64,000 nt of DNA from Channallabes apus (GCA_030522415.1 CM060109.1:26213801-26277800); one strand, 5' to 3'. Shown: positions 20,340 to 31,876, counted from the first letter of the stretch. Numbers and translations are program-made. The notes: generated by a model from the letters alone, not told the origin.

Positions 20340-21790
20340 AACTATCTTTCTCCCGTATTTTGCAAGCTAAATGCTAAAGCTAACGCGCAAAGGACTATGG
20401 GAGTTGAAGTCAAAACGCAACTGAACACGGAAGCTTTCCGGATATCAGCTCCACAACACCACCATTGGAATGTACAGTGAATTATAGCGCGATAACGTTA
20501 TAATTTTCCCTAATTTTTCAACTGGACACATTTACCAGGTAATGTTTAATATATAAAATTAATTAGATGTTACTGTTCTAGGCACTAATGATAACTTTGT
20601 AGCAGTGTTAATACTTTTGGAGTGTTTGGGGGAAATGCCGAGCCGAGTGTAAATGTCAGTGATTAAAAGGAAGATAATCTCATTTAGACCATTAAACACT
20701 GATATAAACCATCAGCTCCATGCCATCTCTGTAATATACATCCACATATGGATTTATAAGCAAGCTAATATCACTATGCTAACCGCTAGCACTTAGCATG
20801 GGGAAACTAGCATGTTCATTAACATATATTAATTTAATGTTGTATTTGGACACATATACGTGATGTAAACAGTTAGCTCCATTGTTTCTGTAAAACACCT
20901 GTCCAAATATGGATCCATAAGCAAGTTAATATCATTATGCTAAGCGCTAGTTTACTAAAGGAGCTAAGATAGCAGAATGTCAGCTGTTGTCTATCAACTA
21001 TTGCTAATTATCCCTGAGCTAATTCTTAGCTGCTCCTGTTATGGGTTAAATGTTACAGATGGTTAATGAATTGTTGTATGCAGTTTATTGGAGCTCATGA
21101 GTTCCATATAGTGTATAATACTGCAGTGTAATGTAGTGGTATTATCATAGCTAGAGATCTTCTGAGTAGTTAGCTATGTGATTACACAATGTATGTAACA
21201 GTCAAGAAAAGGGGCTTTTTTTCAGGTTCTGTCTATTCTATTATAAAGTCATTAAATATGTGTTTATACTCCTCATAACGTGTGCTTGTGTGTTTTCCTT
21301 TTCACAGTGAACTGTATGTAAATCATCAACTGCCTGTGTATCAGCTGATTTCTAAACCAGGTGTACATCCTGAGCAGAAGGTCAGTGTTCAGAAGTATTC
21401 ACCTCTCTTTTCAAGAACACCACTGAGCACATCTTAATCTGGGGACAGGGGCAAATTTCTCTTCATGATGTGTGTTAACGAATGGTGTAGATGGGGCCAA
21501 ATTCTGCAGCAATCCTTAATAACAAAACCCAATAATTGTACACAGCATTACTAAAAGCTTGCGTTCTATGAAATATATAAAATTTTGTGTGCGTGCCTGC
21601 CTGCAGGCGTGTGTGTCAACTTGCATAGTAACATCATGAAGTCTTTTTACTAGACACTTACATTAACATGTCTTTATTTCTCCCCTGTTGTAGATTGTCG
21701 TGGAGAAGACATACCCTTGACGGTCTGCCTTCTTGCACCACCAATACATCCATGTATTTAATTAATTTGTAAATAAAGGGTTTAATGTAA
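20340..21790 (+). other. Possible spliced transcription unit in left arm
   Basis: A stretch with CpG and promoter-like motifs (GACTATGGGAGTTGAAGT, similar to a ZNF143 site inverted; TTCCGG, ETS-like) precedes a good splice donor at 20538/20539 (CAG|GTAATG). An acceptor with pyrimidine tract follows at 21307, donors at 21361 or 21381, another acceptor at 21693 (TTCTCCCCTGTTGTAG), then AATAAA at 21772. Open frames are short (one from 20400 ends at 20480), so a product would be non-coding or tiny. Splice and promoter function are inferred from motifs only. The unit is duplicated inverted at about 28277-29727. Confidence 0.3.
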
Positions 21791-22139
21791 TTTATAGTTG
21801 AGTATTTATTTCCAGTTTGCTTATTCTTTAGCAAAACAGTTAAAGTGCATGTAAAGCATTGCTGCAAATGACATTGAATAGAATCAGATGTTACTCCACT
21901 CTGTGTAAGGGTACAGGCTTATATAAAGTATGTGATTTTAGCATCATTAATGTTGTTCTGCTAACTTGTACATGCTGCCTTGGAGATATTAGTTACATCT
22001 CTGTTTCAGTTCGAACAACATATTTCATAATATTTATGAATAAATTAATCCCATATGTTAAGCAGTTAAAACAGAGGTTCTTTGCATTTCCAAAAATTCA
22101 TTTCTATGTTATTCAAAAAGTAAAACTTTTTGGTTTAAT
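21791..22139. other. Arm sequence without recognised feature
   Basis: A+T-rich; duplicated inverted at about 27928-28276. Short frames are identical in both arms. Confidence 0.4.
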
Positions 22140-22647
22140 TTAAATGATTACTGCTTACACCTCCATGAAAATCAAAAATCCAGTATGTCAAAATATTAGA
22201 ATATTTCACTGCGATCATGGGGAAGACTGCTGACCAAACAAGTTGTCCAGAAGATGATCATCTACACCTTCCAGAAGGAGTGTAAGCCCCCTAATGTCAA
22301 ACACTACCACCAACTATTTTGCTGACCATTTAGTTGCTTGATTGGCCAGCCATCTCACCTGACCTGACGTTTCATGGGAAAGATGAGCTGAAATCTGGGA
22401 TAAATTTACAAGCCGAATGCTTCAAGTGTTATCTGCACATTCATGCACACTTTTGCACTATATATTTTTATTTCCATTTATGGACCACTGCACAAATCAC
22501 TTTAATAATAAGGCAATTTAAGAAGTCACTTTTATGCATATTTGCACACCCCAGTCATTTCTACATTTCTAATTTGGACAAATTTCTATTTTCTTCTTTT
22601 ATATTTCTTATTGTTATATTGATATTTTGTTCGTATTTGTACAGTAT
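22140..22647. pseudogene. Tc1-like scrap next to the arm's LTR retrotransposon
   Basis: Contains CAAAATATTAGAATATTTC and a DWPAISPDL-like reading near 22340, recalling Tc1-type terminal and third-catalytic-block sequences. Too decayed to delimit. Inverted copy at about 27420-27927. Confidence 0.35.
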
Positions 22648-23359
22648 TGTAACGCTCAGAATTATTATTAGAGCTAATTACACTAAATCGGGGTCTAATA
22701 TCTATAAACGGGTTGATTACACTCACTTCCGGTATTGCGCAACCTTCGCGGAGCAAGGAAAGACGGTGACAACAACAACTTCCAAAACCAAACCAAAGTG
22801 TATTATATACAAAAGACAAACAAACAAATAAAGTGCAACAAAACAATATATACAAAATATAAACAAATATGTACAATGTCAGTAGTGTGTGCGAGTGTGT
22901 GTGTGCGTATGTATGAATGTCCAAGTCCGTGTTATTGTAAATGTATGGGATGATGAAATGGGGAGATGGCTCGATCTCACCGGTAAAAGATGGTAAGTCC
23001 GGGAGCTCGAGAAACGGAATGAGAGGGGTATAGTTGCCGTCCAGGAAAAGAATAATCCTAAGGAAATAGCCAACTAGCTCTCTCTCTCTCTCCAAACACA
23101 GCGCTGCTTGCTTCATCTCTCCGTGTTGACTGTCATGCCGGTTCCGGCTTTATACCGGCACACGTGACCTGATAGGTCATCGGGGTTCCCTCACGGCACA
23201 GCTGCGCATGCATGCGTGAGCTTAACCCCGGAACCAAGGCACCGTTGCCATGGGGACGAAAATAACCGAAAGGGGTCAGTTTGTTTATGCAGGTGAGCAA
23301 CATTAGCTCCTTCTTCGTTCCCCTGCTGTTTAACCGCCCCTTTATGTGGCCGCGCTACA
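22648..23359 (-). repeat. LTR of internally deleted retrotransposon, left arm
   Basis: On the minus strand it begins TGTAGCGCGG and ends GAGCGTTACA (about 712 bases). It matches 26705-27419 inverted. The (CA/GT)-rich stretch and TG...CA ends fit an LTR. Confidence 0.85.
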
Positions 23360-24610
23360 TAGACCCCCCCCCCCAGCCTCCGGCGTGTGAGGAGAGGACC
23401 GCACTAGCACTTTTTTTGATCCACTTTCTCGGTTTAGTGGGTTGCCCCCAGATCTAGTGTCAGTCCATTGGTTCTTTTTTGTGTCTTTTAGCAGGACCCT
23501 CCCACTGGGCACTAGCTCACCTGACAAGTCTTTGATGGGCAGAGGAAAGAGATGGAGTCCATCGCCAAACCAGCCCGCCCGGTAGCTCTGGCACCTCGAG
23601 CTGCCGGGAACGGTGGTAGCTGGCTTCTTTGGCAGACTGACCTGTTGGTGGTGGTGTCTCTTCCTCCGCTGTGATCTTGAGGTCGGTCGGTTCTGTATCA
23701 GTGGCTGGGTCTGTGGAGTGTTGTGGGGTGGTAGGCTGCTCCAGCGGCCCCTGGTTCGCTTAGCCTCACTCTGGGTGTTCTGGCAGACCTCACACGCACC
23801 CACGTACCGCCAGACGTCCTTGCGGATGGTGGGCCACCAGGCGACGTCTAGGAGGCTTAGTAGGGTTTTTAGCCCCCCCCGGTGGCCACCCGACGGCTTT
23901 TGGTGAAAGTCTTGTAGGTACGTCTGGACGTTTGTAGGTGGGACTACCAGCTGGAGTGCTCCTCCCTTCTTCCTCGGAACTCTACGGTGTAACGCCCCCT
24001 TGTGGTGTTCGAAGGAGACACCCTGGTTCTGGTTCGCTCCGACATCGACCACAGTGGCTATTAGGGCCACCTGGAGACCTTCCCGCTGTGGCGGTTCCAC
24101 CTCTGCGAGGTCTCTGGGAGGGGTGGCTGACCGCTCCGAGGTAGGTTGAGGAGGTTCTGCTTTTGTTGGCACGGCGTAGTAGAGCTGAGAGTGTGCAGAG
24201 AGGGGCTGGGCGTTGGACGGTCCGGCCTGGGCCAGAGTAGCAGAGGGCAGAGGTGCCACTTTCTTCCCATTCTCCTGGCTGTCCTTCTCTGGTGTTGCAG
24301 CGGTTGGACGATCAGCTGAATGTAGAGATGGAGGTGGTGAAGACGCCGTGGAGTGTGCTACAGATCTGAGGGCGGTGGGCGTGTTAAAGAGGCGCAGCTT
24401 CTTCATCTGCTTCTCCCAGACGATATCACGGCGCAAGAAACAGTCCACTACTGCTTTCTCCAGTTTCCCTAGTGACTCTCGGCAGTAGCGCTCCAGCTCA
24501 TCTAGCTTGGTGTCTACTGCCTGTCGAAAACGGAGTTCGCGGTTTAAGCTGCTGTCCATGGAGTCTCTGAAATTCCTCTCCAACACACCCACCTTTTCAG
24601 TCATAGCCAC
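23342..24610 (-). CDS. Gag-like coiled coil fused to integrase zinc finger (left arm copy)
   Basis: The 422-residue frame starts with a coiled-coil-like stretch (residues about 5-60, KLDELERYCRESLGKLEKAV), passes through a Pro/Ser/Thr-rich linker, then enters an integrase H2C2 finger at about residues 225-275 (HRGGLKTLLSLL, WWPTIRKDVWRYV, CEVCQ). It has no reverse transcriptase, RNase H or integrase catalytic core. This looks like the internal deletion of an LTR retrotransposon joining gag to integrase in frame. The same junction occurs in the other arm, so the deletion is older than the palindrome. The N-terminus is cut here at the arm boundary (24621); the full start is seen in the right copy. 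Its last codons run into the LTR. Confidence 0.7.
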   Translation of the reverse strand: MAMTEKVGVLERNFRDSMDSSLNRELRFRQAVDTKLDELERYCRESLGKLEKAVVDCFLRRDIVWEKQMKKLRLFNTPTALRSVAHSTASSPPPSLHSADRPTAATPEKDSQENGKKVAPLPSATLAQAGPSNAQPLSAHSQLYYAVPTKAEPPQPTSERSATPPRDLAEVEPPQREGLQVALIATVVDVGANQNQGVSFEHHKGALHRRVPRKKGGALQLVVPPTNVQTYLQDFHQKPSGGHRGGLKTLLSLLDVAWWPTIRKDVWRYVGACEVCQNTQSEAKRTRGRWSSLPPHNTPQTQPLIQNRPTSRSQRRKRHHHQQVSLPKKPATTVPGSSRCQSYRAGWFGDGLHLFPLPIKDLSGELVPSGRVLLKDTKKNQWTDTRSGGNPLNRESGSKKVLVRSSPHTPEAGGGGLCSAAT

Positions 24611-24639
24611 TACATCCCCTTAACTACTTAAGGGTTCAG

Positions 24640-24827
24640 TGGGCTAAAGAAAGACAATCTTGGACTGCGGATGACTGGATGAAAGTTAGATTCAGTGATG
24701 AATCACGAATCTGCATTGGGCAGGGTGATGATGCTGGAACTTTTGTTTGGTGCCGTTCCAATGAAATTTATAAAGACAACTGCCTGAAGAAAACATGCAA
24801 ATTTCCACAATCATTATTGATATGGGG
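24640..24827 (+). pseudogene. Tc1-like transposase fragment at palindrome centre
   Basis: Reads FSDESRICIGQGDDAGTFVW and KFPQSLLIWG, the first catalytic block and following strand of a Tc1-type transposase. The fragment is cut off by the truncated LTR at 24828. Confidence 0.8.
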
Positions 24828-25123
24828 TTACAATAACACGGACTTGGACATTCATACATACGCACACACACACTCGCACACACTACTGACATTGTACATA
24901 TTTGTTTATATTTTGTATATATTGTTTTTTTGTTGCACTTTATTTGTTTTTTTGTCTTTTGTATATAATACACTTTGGTTTGGTTTTTGAAGTTGTTGTT
25001 GTCACCGTCTTTCCTTGCTCCGCGAAGGTTGCGCAATACCGGAAGTGAGTGTAATCAACCCGTTTATAGATATTAGACCCCGATTTAGTGTAATTAGCTC
25101 TAATAATAATTCTGAGCGTTACA
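24828..25123 (+). repeat. 5'-truncated LTR at palindrome centre
   Basis: Matches the last ~300 bases of the LTR at 26705-27419, ending GAGCGTTACA, and is followed at 25127 by a primer-site-like TGG. Confidence 0.8.
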
Positions 25124-25206
25124 TATTGGTGGCCCGTACGGGGAGTCTATTTGTTTGGGTGTTTTTCCGGTGTTGTGTGAATTTGTGGAGCAAAATAGAC
25201 GCTAAC

Positions 25207-26722
25207 ATGGCTAGTGCTAAAGCTAACCTGCTTGCTAATGCTAGTAGGACCGGGAGGGCCAACTATGTTGCCGGTAGTAAAACACTGGACGAAGAATGTG
25301 CATTTGTGACAAGGCGTAATCCTAAATCATTGCTTAGTTCGTTGTATGTATCAGATAGACATGATAACATTGAGGAGTTTATGTCTAATATGTCTCACTC
25401 TAGTTTAAAAACAATGCGTTCTGAACTTAAGCAATGTAAAGGGGATGTAGTGGCTATGACTGAAAAGGTGGGTGTGTTGGAGAGGAATTTCAGAGACTCC
25501 ATGGACAGCAGCTTAAACCGCGAACTCAGTTTGACAGGCAGTAGACACCAAGCTAGATGAGCTGGAGCGCTACTGCCGAGAGTCGCTAGGGAAACTGGAG
25601 AAAGCAGTAGTGGACTGTTTCTTGCGCTGTGATATCGTCTGGGAGAAGCAGATGAAGAAGCTGCGCCTCTTTAACACGCCCACCGCCCTCAGATCTGTAG
25701 CACACTCCGCGGCGTCTTCACCACCTCCATCTCTACATTCAGCTGATCGTCCAACCGCTGCAACACCAGAGAAGGACAGCCAGGAGAATGGGAAGAAAGG
25801 GGCACCTCTGCCCTCTGCTACTCTGGCCCAGGCCGGACCGTCCAACGCCCAGCCCCTCTCTGCACACTCTCAGCTCTACTACGCCGTGCCAACAAAAGCA
25901 GAACCTCCTCAACCTACCTCGGAGCGGTCAGCCGCCCTTCCCAGAGACCTCACAGAGGTGGAACCGCCACAGCGGGAAGGTCTCCAGGTGGCGCTAATAG
26001 CCACTGTGGTCGATGTCGGAGCGAACCAGAACCAGGGTGTCTCCTTCGAACACCACCAGGGGGCGTTACACGGTAGAGTTCCGAGGAAGAAGGGAGGAGC
26101 ACTCCAGCTGGTAGTCCCACCTACAAACGTCCAGACGTACCTACAAGACTTTCACCAAAAGCCGTCGGGTGGCCACCGGGGGGGGCTAAAAACCCTACTA
26201 AGCCTCCTAGACGTCGCCTGGTGGCCCACCATCCGCAAGGACGTCTGGCGGTACGTGGGTGCGTGTGAGGTCTGCCAGAACACCCAGAGTGAGGGTAAGC
26301 GAACCAGGGGCCGCTGGAGCAGCCTACCACCCCACAACACTCCACAGACCCAGCCACTGATACAGAACCGACCGACCTCAAGATCACAGCGGAGGAAGAG
26401 ACACCACCACCAACAGGTCAGTCTGCCAAAGAAGCCAGCTACCACCGTTCCCGGCAGCTCGAGGTGCCAGAGCTACCGGGCGGGCTGGTTTGGCGATGGA
26501 CTCCATCTCTTTTCTCTGCCCATCAAAGACTTGTCAGGTGAGCTAGTGCCCAGTGGGAGGGTCCTGCTAAAAGACACAAAAAAGAACCAATGGACTGACA
26601 CTAGATCTGGGGGCAACCCACTAAACCGAGAAAGTGGATCAAAAAAAGTGCTAGTGCGGTCCTCTCCTCACACGCCGGAGGCTGGGGGGGGGGGGGGGGG
26701 TCTATGTAGCGCGGCCACATAA
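25207..26722 (+). pseudogene. Gag-like coiled coil fused to integrase zinc finger (right arm copy)
   Basis: Starts at 25207 (MASAKANLLANASRTG), 80 bases after the primer site, which supplies the N-terminus missing from the left copy. A two-base deletion near 25530 shifts the frame relative to the left copy; the frame is open again from about 25610 to 26722. The integrase finger (HRGGLKTL, WWPTIRKDVW, CEVCQ) is intact at about 26170-26290. Compared with the left copy there are about eight amino-acid differences (for example R/C, T/A and P/S changes), so this part of the arms has diverged by roughly 1%. A G-run of about 16 near 26684 precedes the LTR as a polypurine tract. Confidence 0.7.
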
Positions 26723-27419
26723 AGGGGCGGTTAAACAGCAGGGGAACGAAGAAGGAGCTAATGTTGCTCACCTGCATAAACAAACTGACCCCTTTCGGTT
26801 ATTTTCGTCCCCATGGCAACGGTGCCTTGGTTCCGGGGTTAAGCTCACGCATGCATGCGCAGCTGTGCCGTGAGGGAACCCCGATGACCTATCAGGTCAC
26901 GTGTGCCGGTATAAAGCCGGAACCGGCATGACAGTCAACACGGAGAGATGAAGCAAGCAGCGCTGTGTTTGGAGAGAGAGAGCGAGCTAGTTGGCTATTT
27001 CCTTAGGATTATTCTTTTCCTGGACGGCAACTATACCCCTCTCATTCCGTTTCTCGAGCTCCCGGACTTACCATCTTTTACCGGTGAGATCGAGCCATCT
27101 CCCCATTTCATCATCCCATACATTTACAATAACACGGACTTGGACATTCATACATACGCACACACACACTCGCACACACTACTGACATTGTACATATTTG
27201 TTTATATTTTGTATATATTGTTATTTTGTTGCACTTTATTTGTTTGTTTGTCTTTTGTATATAATACACTTTGGTTTGGTTTTGGAAGTTGTTGTTGTCA
27301 CCGTCTTTCCTTGCTCCGCGAAGGTTGCGCAATACCGGAAGTGAGTGTAATCAACCCGTTTATAGATATTAGACCCCGATTTAGTGTAATTAGCTCTAAT
27401 AATAATTCTGAGCGTTACA
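26705..27419 (+). repeat. 3' LTR of internally deleted retrotransposon, right arm
   Basis: Begins TGTAGCGCGG after a G-rich tract and ends GAGCGTTACA; 715 bases. Confidence 0.85.
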
Positions 27420-28276
27420 ATACTGTACAAATACGAACAAAATATCAATATAACAATAAGAAATATAAAAGAAGAAAATAGAAATTTGTCCAAATTAGAA
27501 ATGTAGAAATGACTGGGGTGTGCAAATATGCATAAAAGTGACTTCTTAAATTGCCTTATTATTAAAGTGATTTGTGCAGTGGTCCATAAATGGAAATAAA
27601 AATATATAGTGCAAAAGTGTGCATGAATGTGCAGATAACACTTGAAGCATTCGGCTTGTAAATTTATCCCAGATTTCAGCTCATCTTTCCCATGAAACGT
27701 CAGGTCAGGTGAGATGGCTGGCCAATCAAGCAACTAAATGGTCAGCAAAATAGTTGGTGGTAGTGTTTGACATTAGGGGGCTTACACTCCTTCTGGAAGG
27801 TGTAGATGATCATCTTCTGGACAACTTGTTTGGTCAGCAGTCTTCCCCATGATCGCAGTGAAATATTCTAATATTTTGACATACTGGATTTTTGATTTTC
27901 ATGGAGGTGTAAGCAGTAATCATTTAAATTAAACCAAAAAGTTTTACTTTTTGAATAACATAGAAATGAATTTTTGGAAATGCAAAGAACCTCTGTTTTA
28001 ACTGCTTAACATATGGGATTAATTTATTCATAAATATTATGAAATATGTTGTTCGAACTGAAACAGAGATGTAACTAATATCTCCAAGGCAGCATGTACA
28101 AGTTAGCAGAACAACATTAATGATGCTAAAATCACATACTTTATATAAGCCTGTACCCTTACACAGAGTGGAGTAACATCTGATTCTATTCAATGTCATT
28201 TGCAGCAATGCTTTACATGCACTTTAACTGTTTTGCTAAAGAATAAGCAAACTGGAAATAAATACTCAACTATAAA

Positions 28277-29727
28277 TTACATTAAACCCTTTATTTACAA
28301 ATTAATTAAATACATGGATGTATTGGTGGTGCAAGAAGGCAGACCGTCAAGGGTATGTCTTCTCCACGACAATCTACAACAGGGGAGAAATAAAGACATG
28401 TTAATGTAAGTGTCTAGTAAAAAGACTTCATGATGTTACTATGCAAGTTGACACACACGCCTGCAGGCAGGCACGCACACAAAATTTTATATATTTCATA
28501 GAACGCAAGCTTTTAGTAATGCTGTGTACAATTATTGGGTTTTGTTATTAAGGATTGCTGCAGAATTTGGCCCCATCTACACCATTCGTTAACACACATC
28601 ATGAAGAGAAATTTGCCCCTGTCCCCAGATTAAGATGTGCTCAGTGGTGTTCTTGAAAAGAGAGGTGAATACTTCTGAACACTGACCTTCTGCTCAGGAT
28701 GTACACCTGGTTTAGAAATCAGCTGATACACAGGCAGTTGATGATTTACATACAGTTCACTGTGAAAAGGAAAACACACAAGCACACGTTATGAGGAGTA
28801 TAAACACATATTTAATGACTTTATAATAGAATAGACAGAACCTGAAAAAAAGCCCCTTTTCTTGACTGTTACATACATTGTGTAATCACATAGCTAACTA
28901 CTCAGAAGATCTCTAGCTATGATAATACCACTACATTACACTGCAGTATTATACACTATATGGAACTCATGAGCTCCAATAAACTGCATACAACAATTCA
29001 TTAACCATCTGTAACATTTAACCCATAACAGGAGCAGCTAAGAATTAGCTCAGGGATAATTAGCAATAGTTGATAGACAACAGCTGACATTCTGCTATCT
29101 TAGCTCCTTTAGTAAACTAGCGCTTAGCATAATGATATTAACTTGCTTATGGATCCATATTTGGACAGGTGTTTTACAGAAACAATGGAGCTAACTGTTT
29201 ACATCACGTATATGTGTCCAAATACAACATTAAATTAATATATGTTAATGAACATGCTAGTTTCCCCATGCTAAGTGCTAGCGGTTAGCATAGTGATATT
29301 AGCTTGCTTATAAATCCATATGTGGATGTATATTACAGAGATGGCATGGAGCTGATGGTTTATATCAGTGTTTAATGGTCTAAATGAGATTATCTTCCTT
29401 TTAATCACTGACATTTACACTCGGCTCGGCATTTCCCCCAAACACTCCAAAAGTATTAACACTGCTACAAAGTTATCATTAGTGCCTAGAACAGTAACAT
29501 CTAATTAATTTTATATATTAAACATTACCTGGTAAATGTGTCCAGTTGAAAAATTAGGGAAAATTATAACGTTATCGCGCTATAATTCACTGTACATTCC
29601 AATGGTGGTGTTGTGGAGCTGATATCCGGAAAGCTTCCGTGTTCAGTTGCGTTTTGACTTCAACTCCCATAGTCCTTTGCGCGTTAGCTTTAGCATTTAG
29701 CTTGCAAAATACGGGAGAAAGATAGTT
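28277..29727 (-). other. Possible spliced transcription unit in right arm
   Basis: Inverted copy of 20340-21790 (coordinates sum to 50067). The same donor, acceptor and AATAAA motifs are kept on the minus strand. Both units point toward the palindrome centre. Confidence 0.3.
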
Positions 29728-29766
29728 TTTCACACGGGGAAAAGCGGTTGCGCACAAACGGGAAAA

Positions 29767-30055
29767 CGCACACATTTTCAAGGAAAAAAAAAATTTTTTT
29801 TTTCAAGGAGAAAAATCTTTTTAAAGAAAAAAAAAATTTTATTTCCAAGGAAAAAAACACACATTTTCAAGAAAAAATATTTTTTCCAAGAAAAAAAAAA
29901 CATTTTCAAGAAAAAAAATGTTTTTTCAAGGAAAAAAAAAACATTTTCAAGAGAAAAAGCACACATTTTCAAGGGAAACATTTTTTTTTCAAGGAAAAAA
30001 AATTTTCTTTCAAGGGAAAAAAAACTTTTACAAGGGAAAAAACACACATATATGG
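29767..30055 (-). repeat. Terminal minisatellite, right arm (short)
   Basis: Inverted counterpart of 19748-20300, with fewer units. Confidence 0.85.
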
Positions 30056-30087
30056 GAAAGATGATTTGCCCTTCTGGGCCACCGTAG

Positions 30088-30735
30088 GGAAGTGATATCT
30101 AGATTTGAAATTCCATCAGAGATGAGTTCCGACAATGGATCAATATTCATTCAGAAAATGTAAGACAGGTGCTGCAACGGTTGGGAAAAAGCTAAGATTT
30201 GGGGATGTCCACAGTCCCAGGGGAAGGTAGAGAGTGTAAATGGTAATCTCAAAGCCAAGGTTAATAATAATTGTAGTAGTACAATGCTACACTAGGTTTT
30301 AACTGATGCTGTACCAATGAGCTAACAAGCATGCAACCTAACACAAATGGACACCTAAGCCCGCATGAAATGCTTACGGGTCGACCCATGCCTGTGCCAT
30401 TCTGTTGAAGCCATATAAAGGCCCACCGCTTAACCAATTTTGAAAATCTTATATGAAGAAACTAACTGCCGTACATGAAGTAATCTATGTGCAGGAAAAG
30501 AACAAGGAGGAAGAGACGCTCCGTGTCCCATCACTCCAGGAGACCAGGTCTATCTGCGAGTGTTCAGGAGGAAGTGGCACAAGCCCAGGAGGGAGGGGCC
30601 CCACAAAGTGTGGCAGCCACTCCAACAGTGATTCAAGTGAAAAACAAGACCGTGTGGTATCACTTGAACCATGAAACGAGAGTCACAAAAAGCTATGGGT
30701 ACCGAAAACGAAGGAAGAAAGAAAGAATTACCTAA
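30088..30735 (+). pseudogene. pol: ERV-B integrase core and C-terminal domain, after the palindrome
   Basis: The integrase frame interrupted at 19704 resumes here. A SSDNGSIF block with the second catalytic aspartate lies near 30130, and a VESVNGNLKAK block with the glutamate near 30230 (both in decayed frames). 30540-30680 resembles the C-terminal domain (RKWHKPRREGP, VIQVKNKTVWYHLNHETRV in part). Frameshifts and stops are present. Integrase inserts viral DNA into the host genome; this copy cannot. Confidence 0.75.
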
Positions 30736-31866
30736 CATCAGAAAAAATACAAAGAAATTAAATCATTATTGGAAAATAATCAACTATTGGCACAAGTTGG
30801 ATACCAAATTGTGCAGCGTTGAACACTCCGCTGCTCCAAATTAAGAATGAGAATCTGCTTGAGAGCCGCATCCACTTCGGATATAAACAAGACTGACTGA
30901 CTGACTGACTTCGACCAGGTTTCTCCTGACACAATTAACAGGACAAACAATTGTACAGATTATGTGTGACAACTAACTGTGTCCTCTACATTGTATAAAT
31001 GCATTTCTGTTTAACTAACCCTATATTGCTTTTACAGATAAAACAGCAGCAGCGACAACTAATTTTAATTTCCTCCACAGGAAAAATGCACGAGAAGGAA
31101 GCACGCCTTAACCAGATTATGACAATATGTAATGCCATTAAACACCGTTCTCTTTTATTCCAGGTGCAGAAGTTTAATTAAAGCAGTTAATGGGTGACTT
31201 TACTGTGTCAAGTAAATTTATGAATGTGATTTATGAATTTATTAATCAAAGGTTTTCTAAAATTAACAGCATTTCCTAGCAACAACAGACAAGGATGAAT
31301 TTTTTGGACAGTCATCAAGGATATCCCTAACTCCATCATATATATCTCTAACAAGAGACTTTACTGGTTCATATATTGAAGTGTACAGTATCTTCCACGG
31401 CATGAGCCCACAATGACGTGCTGGCAACCTCTCTTGTGGGCTCCAACTGACTCCCTGCGGTGTGCAAAGCACCTGAGTTGAAGACTATTATGTTACAACA
31501 AGGCTGTTTAAATGTATATCCATTCTTACAAATTGTATTGTGTTATTGTGTAAATGTATGTTCCATTGTAGGTTATATGATTTATCCAATTGGTGTAATC
31601 CTAGAAAATCACTGTATTAAGTACATGCTCATGTCATGTTATTGAGTAATGGGAAGTACGATGTCATGGAGGTCGAGTCTTTTACTCCTGTTCCTAGTCA
31701 AGAGTGGAAGGAGAGGTTTGGCCGATTCTCCACTAGAGGGCGAATCCATGGGTCGGTCATTGATAAAAGTCCAGTGATTTAATTTAATCACCAGTTAGTA
31801 TAAGGAAGACTGACTCATGGAGTCACACTCTAGATTAACCAATTAGTGTGGGACTTATAAGTCCCA
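30736..31866. other. ERV-B 3' region, no recognisable env
   Basis: Contains a (GACT)5 repeat at 30891-30910 and short frames with hydrophobic stretches (for example 31460-31645), but no envelope motif I can support. Confidence 0.4.
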
Positions 31867-31876
31867 GAGGGGGGAT
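31867..31876 (+). promoter_or_regulatory. Polypurine tract of ERV-B
   Basis: AGAGGGGGGA just before the 3' LTR. Confidence 0.75.

Larger units (their letters stand above)
24622..25438. other. Asymmetric centre of the palindrome
   Basis: 817 bases without a counterpart in the other arm: a Tc1 transposase scrap (24622-24827), a 5'-truncated LTR (24828-25123), a primer-site region (TGGTGGCCCGTACGGGGA at 25127-25144) and the first part of the Gag-like gene. It acts as the loop of the giant hairpin. Confidence 0.8.
19709..30087. mobile_element. 10.4-kb palindromic composite transposon
   Basis: The left end CTACGGTGGCCCAGAAGGGC is exactly inverted at the right end, and the inverted identity continues for more than 4.6 kb toward the centre. 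The flanks carry a 4-bp duplication; with one copy set aside the surrounding integrase reading frame runs on, which confirms the insertion point. Arms are 19709-24621 and 25439-30087 with an 817-base asymmetric centre. Each arm has a terminal A+T-rich minisatellite, an intron-and-poly(A)-like unit, a Tc1 scrap and most of an LTR retrotransposon. No transposase was found. Superfamily unknown. Confidence 0.85.

Noticed and set aside
22586..23116. 176-residue minus-strand frame and its copy at 26948-27481
   Set aside because: It lies wholly within and beside the LTR and has no domain; probably chance in a transcribed LTR.
19705..30091. TA dinucleotide as the palindrome's target duplication (Tc1-like insertion)
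   Set aside because: A TA duplication would leave a repeated GGGAA unexplained; a GGAA (or GGGAA) duplication explains both flanks and keeps the host integrase reading frame continuous.
30736..31866. Possible env of ERV-B
   Set aside because: Only short hydrophobic frames; no cleavage site, fusion peptide or glycosylated ectodomain could be supported.
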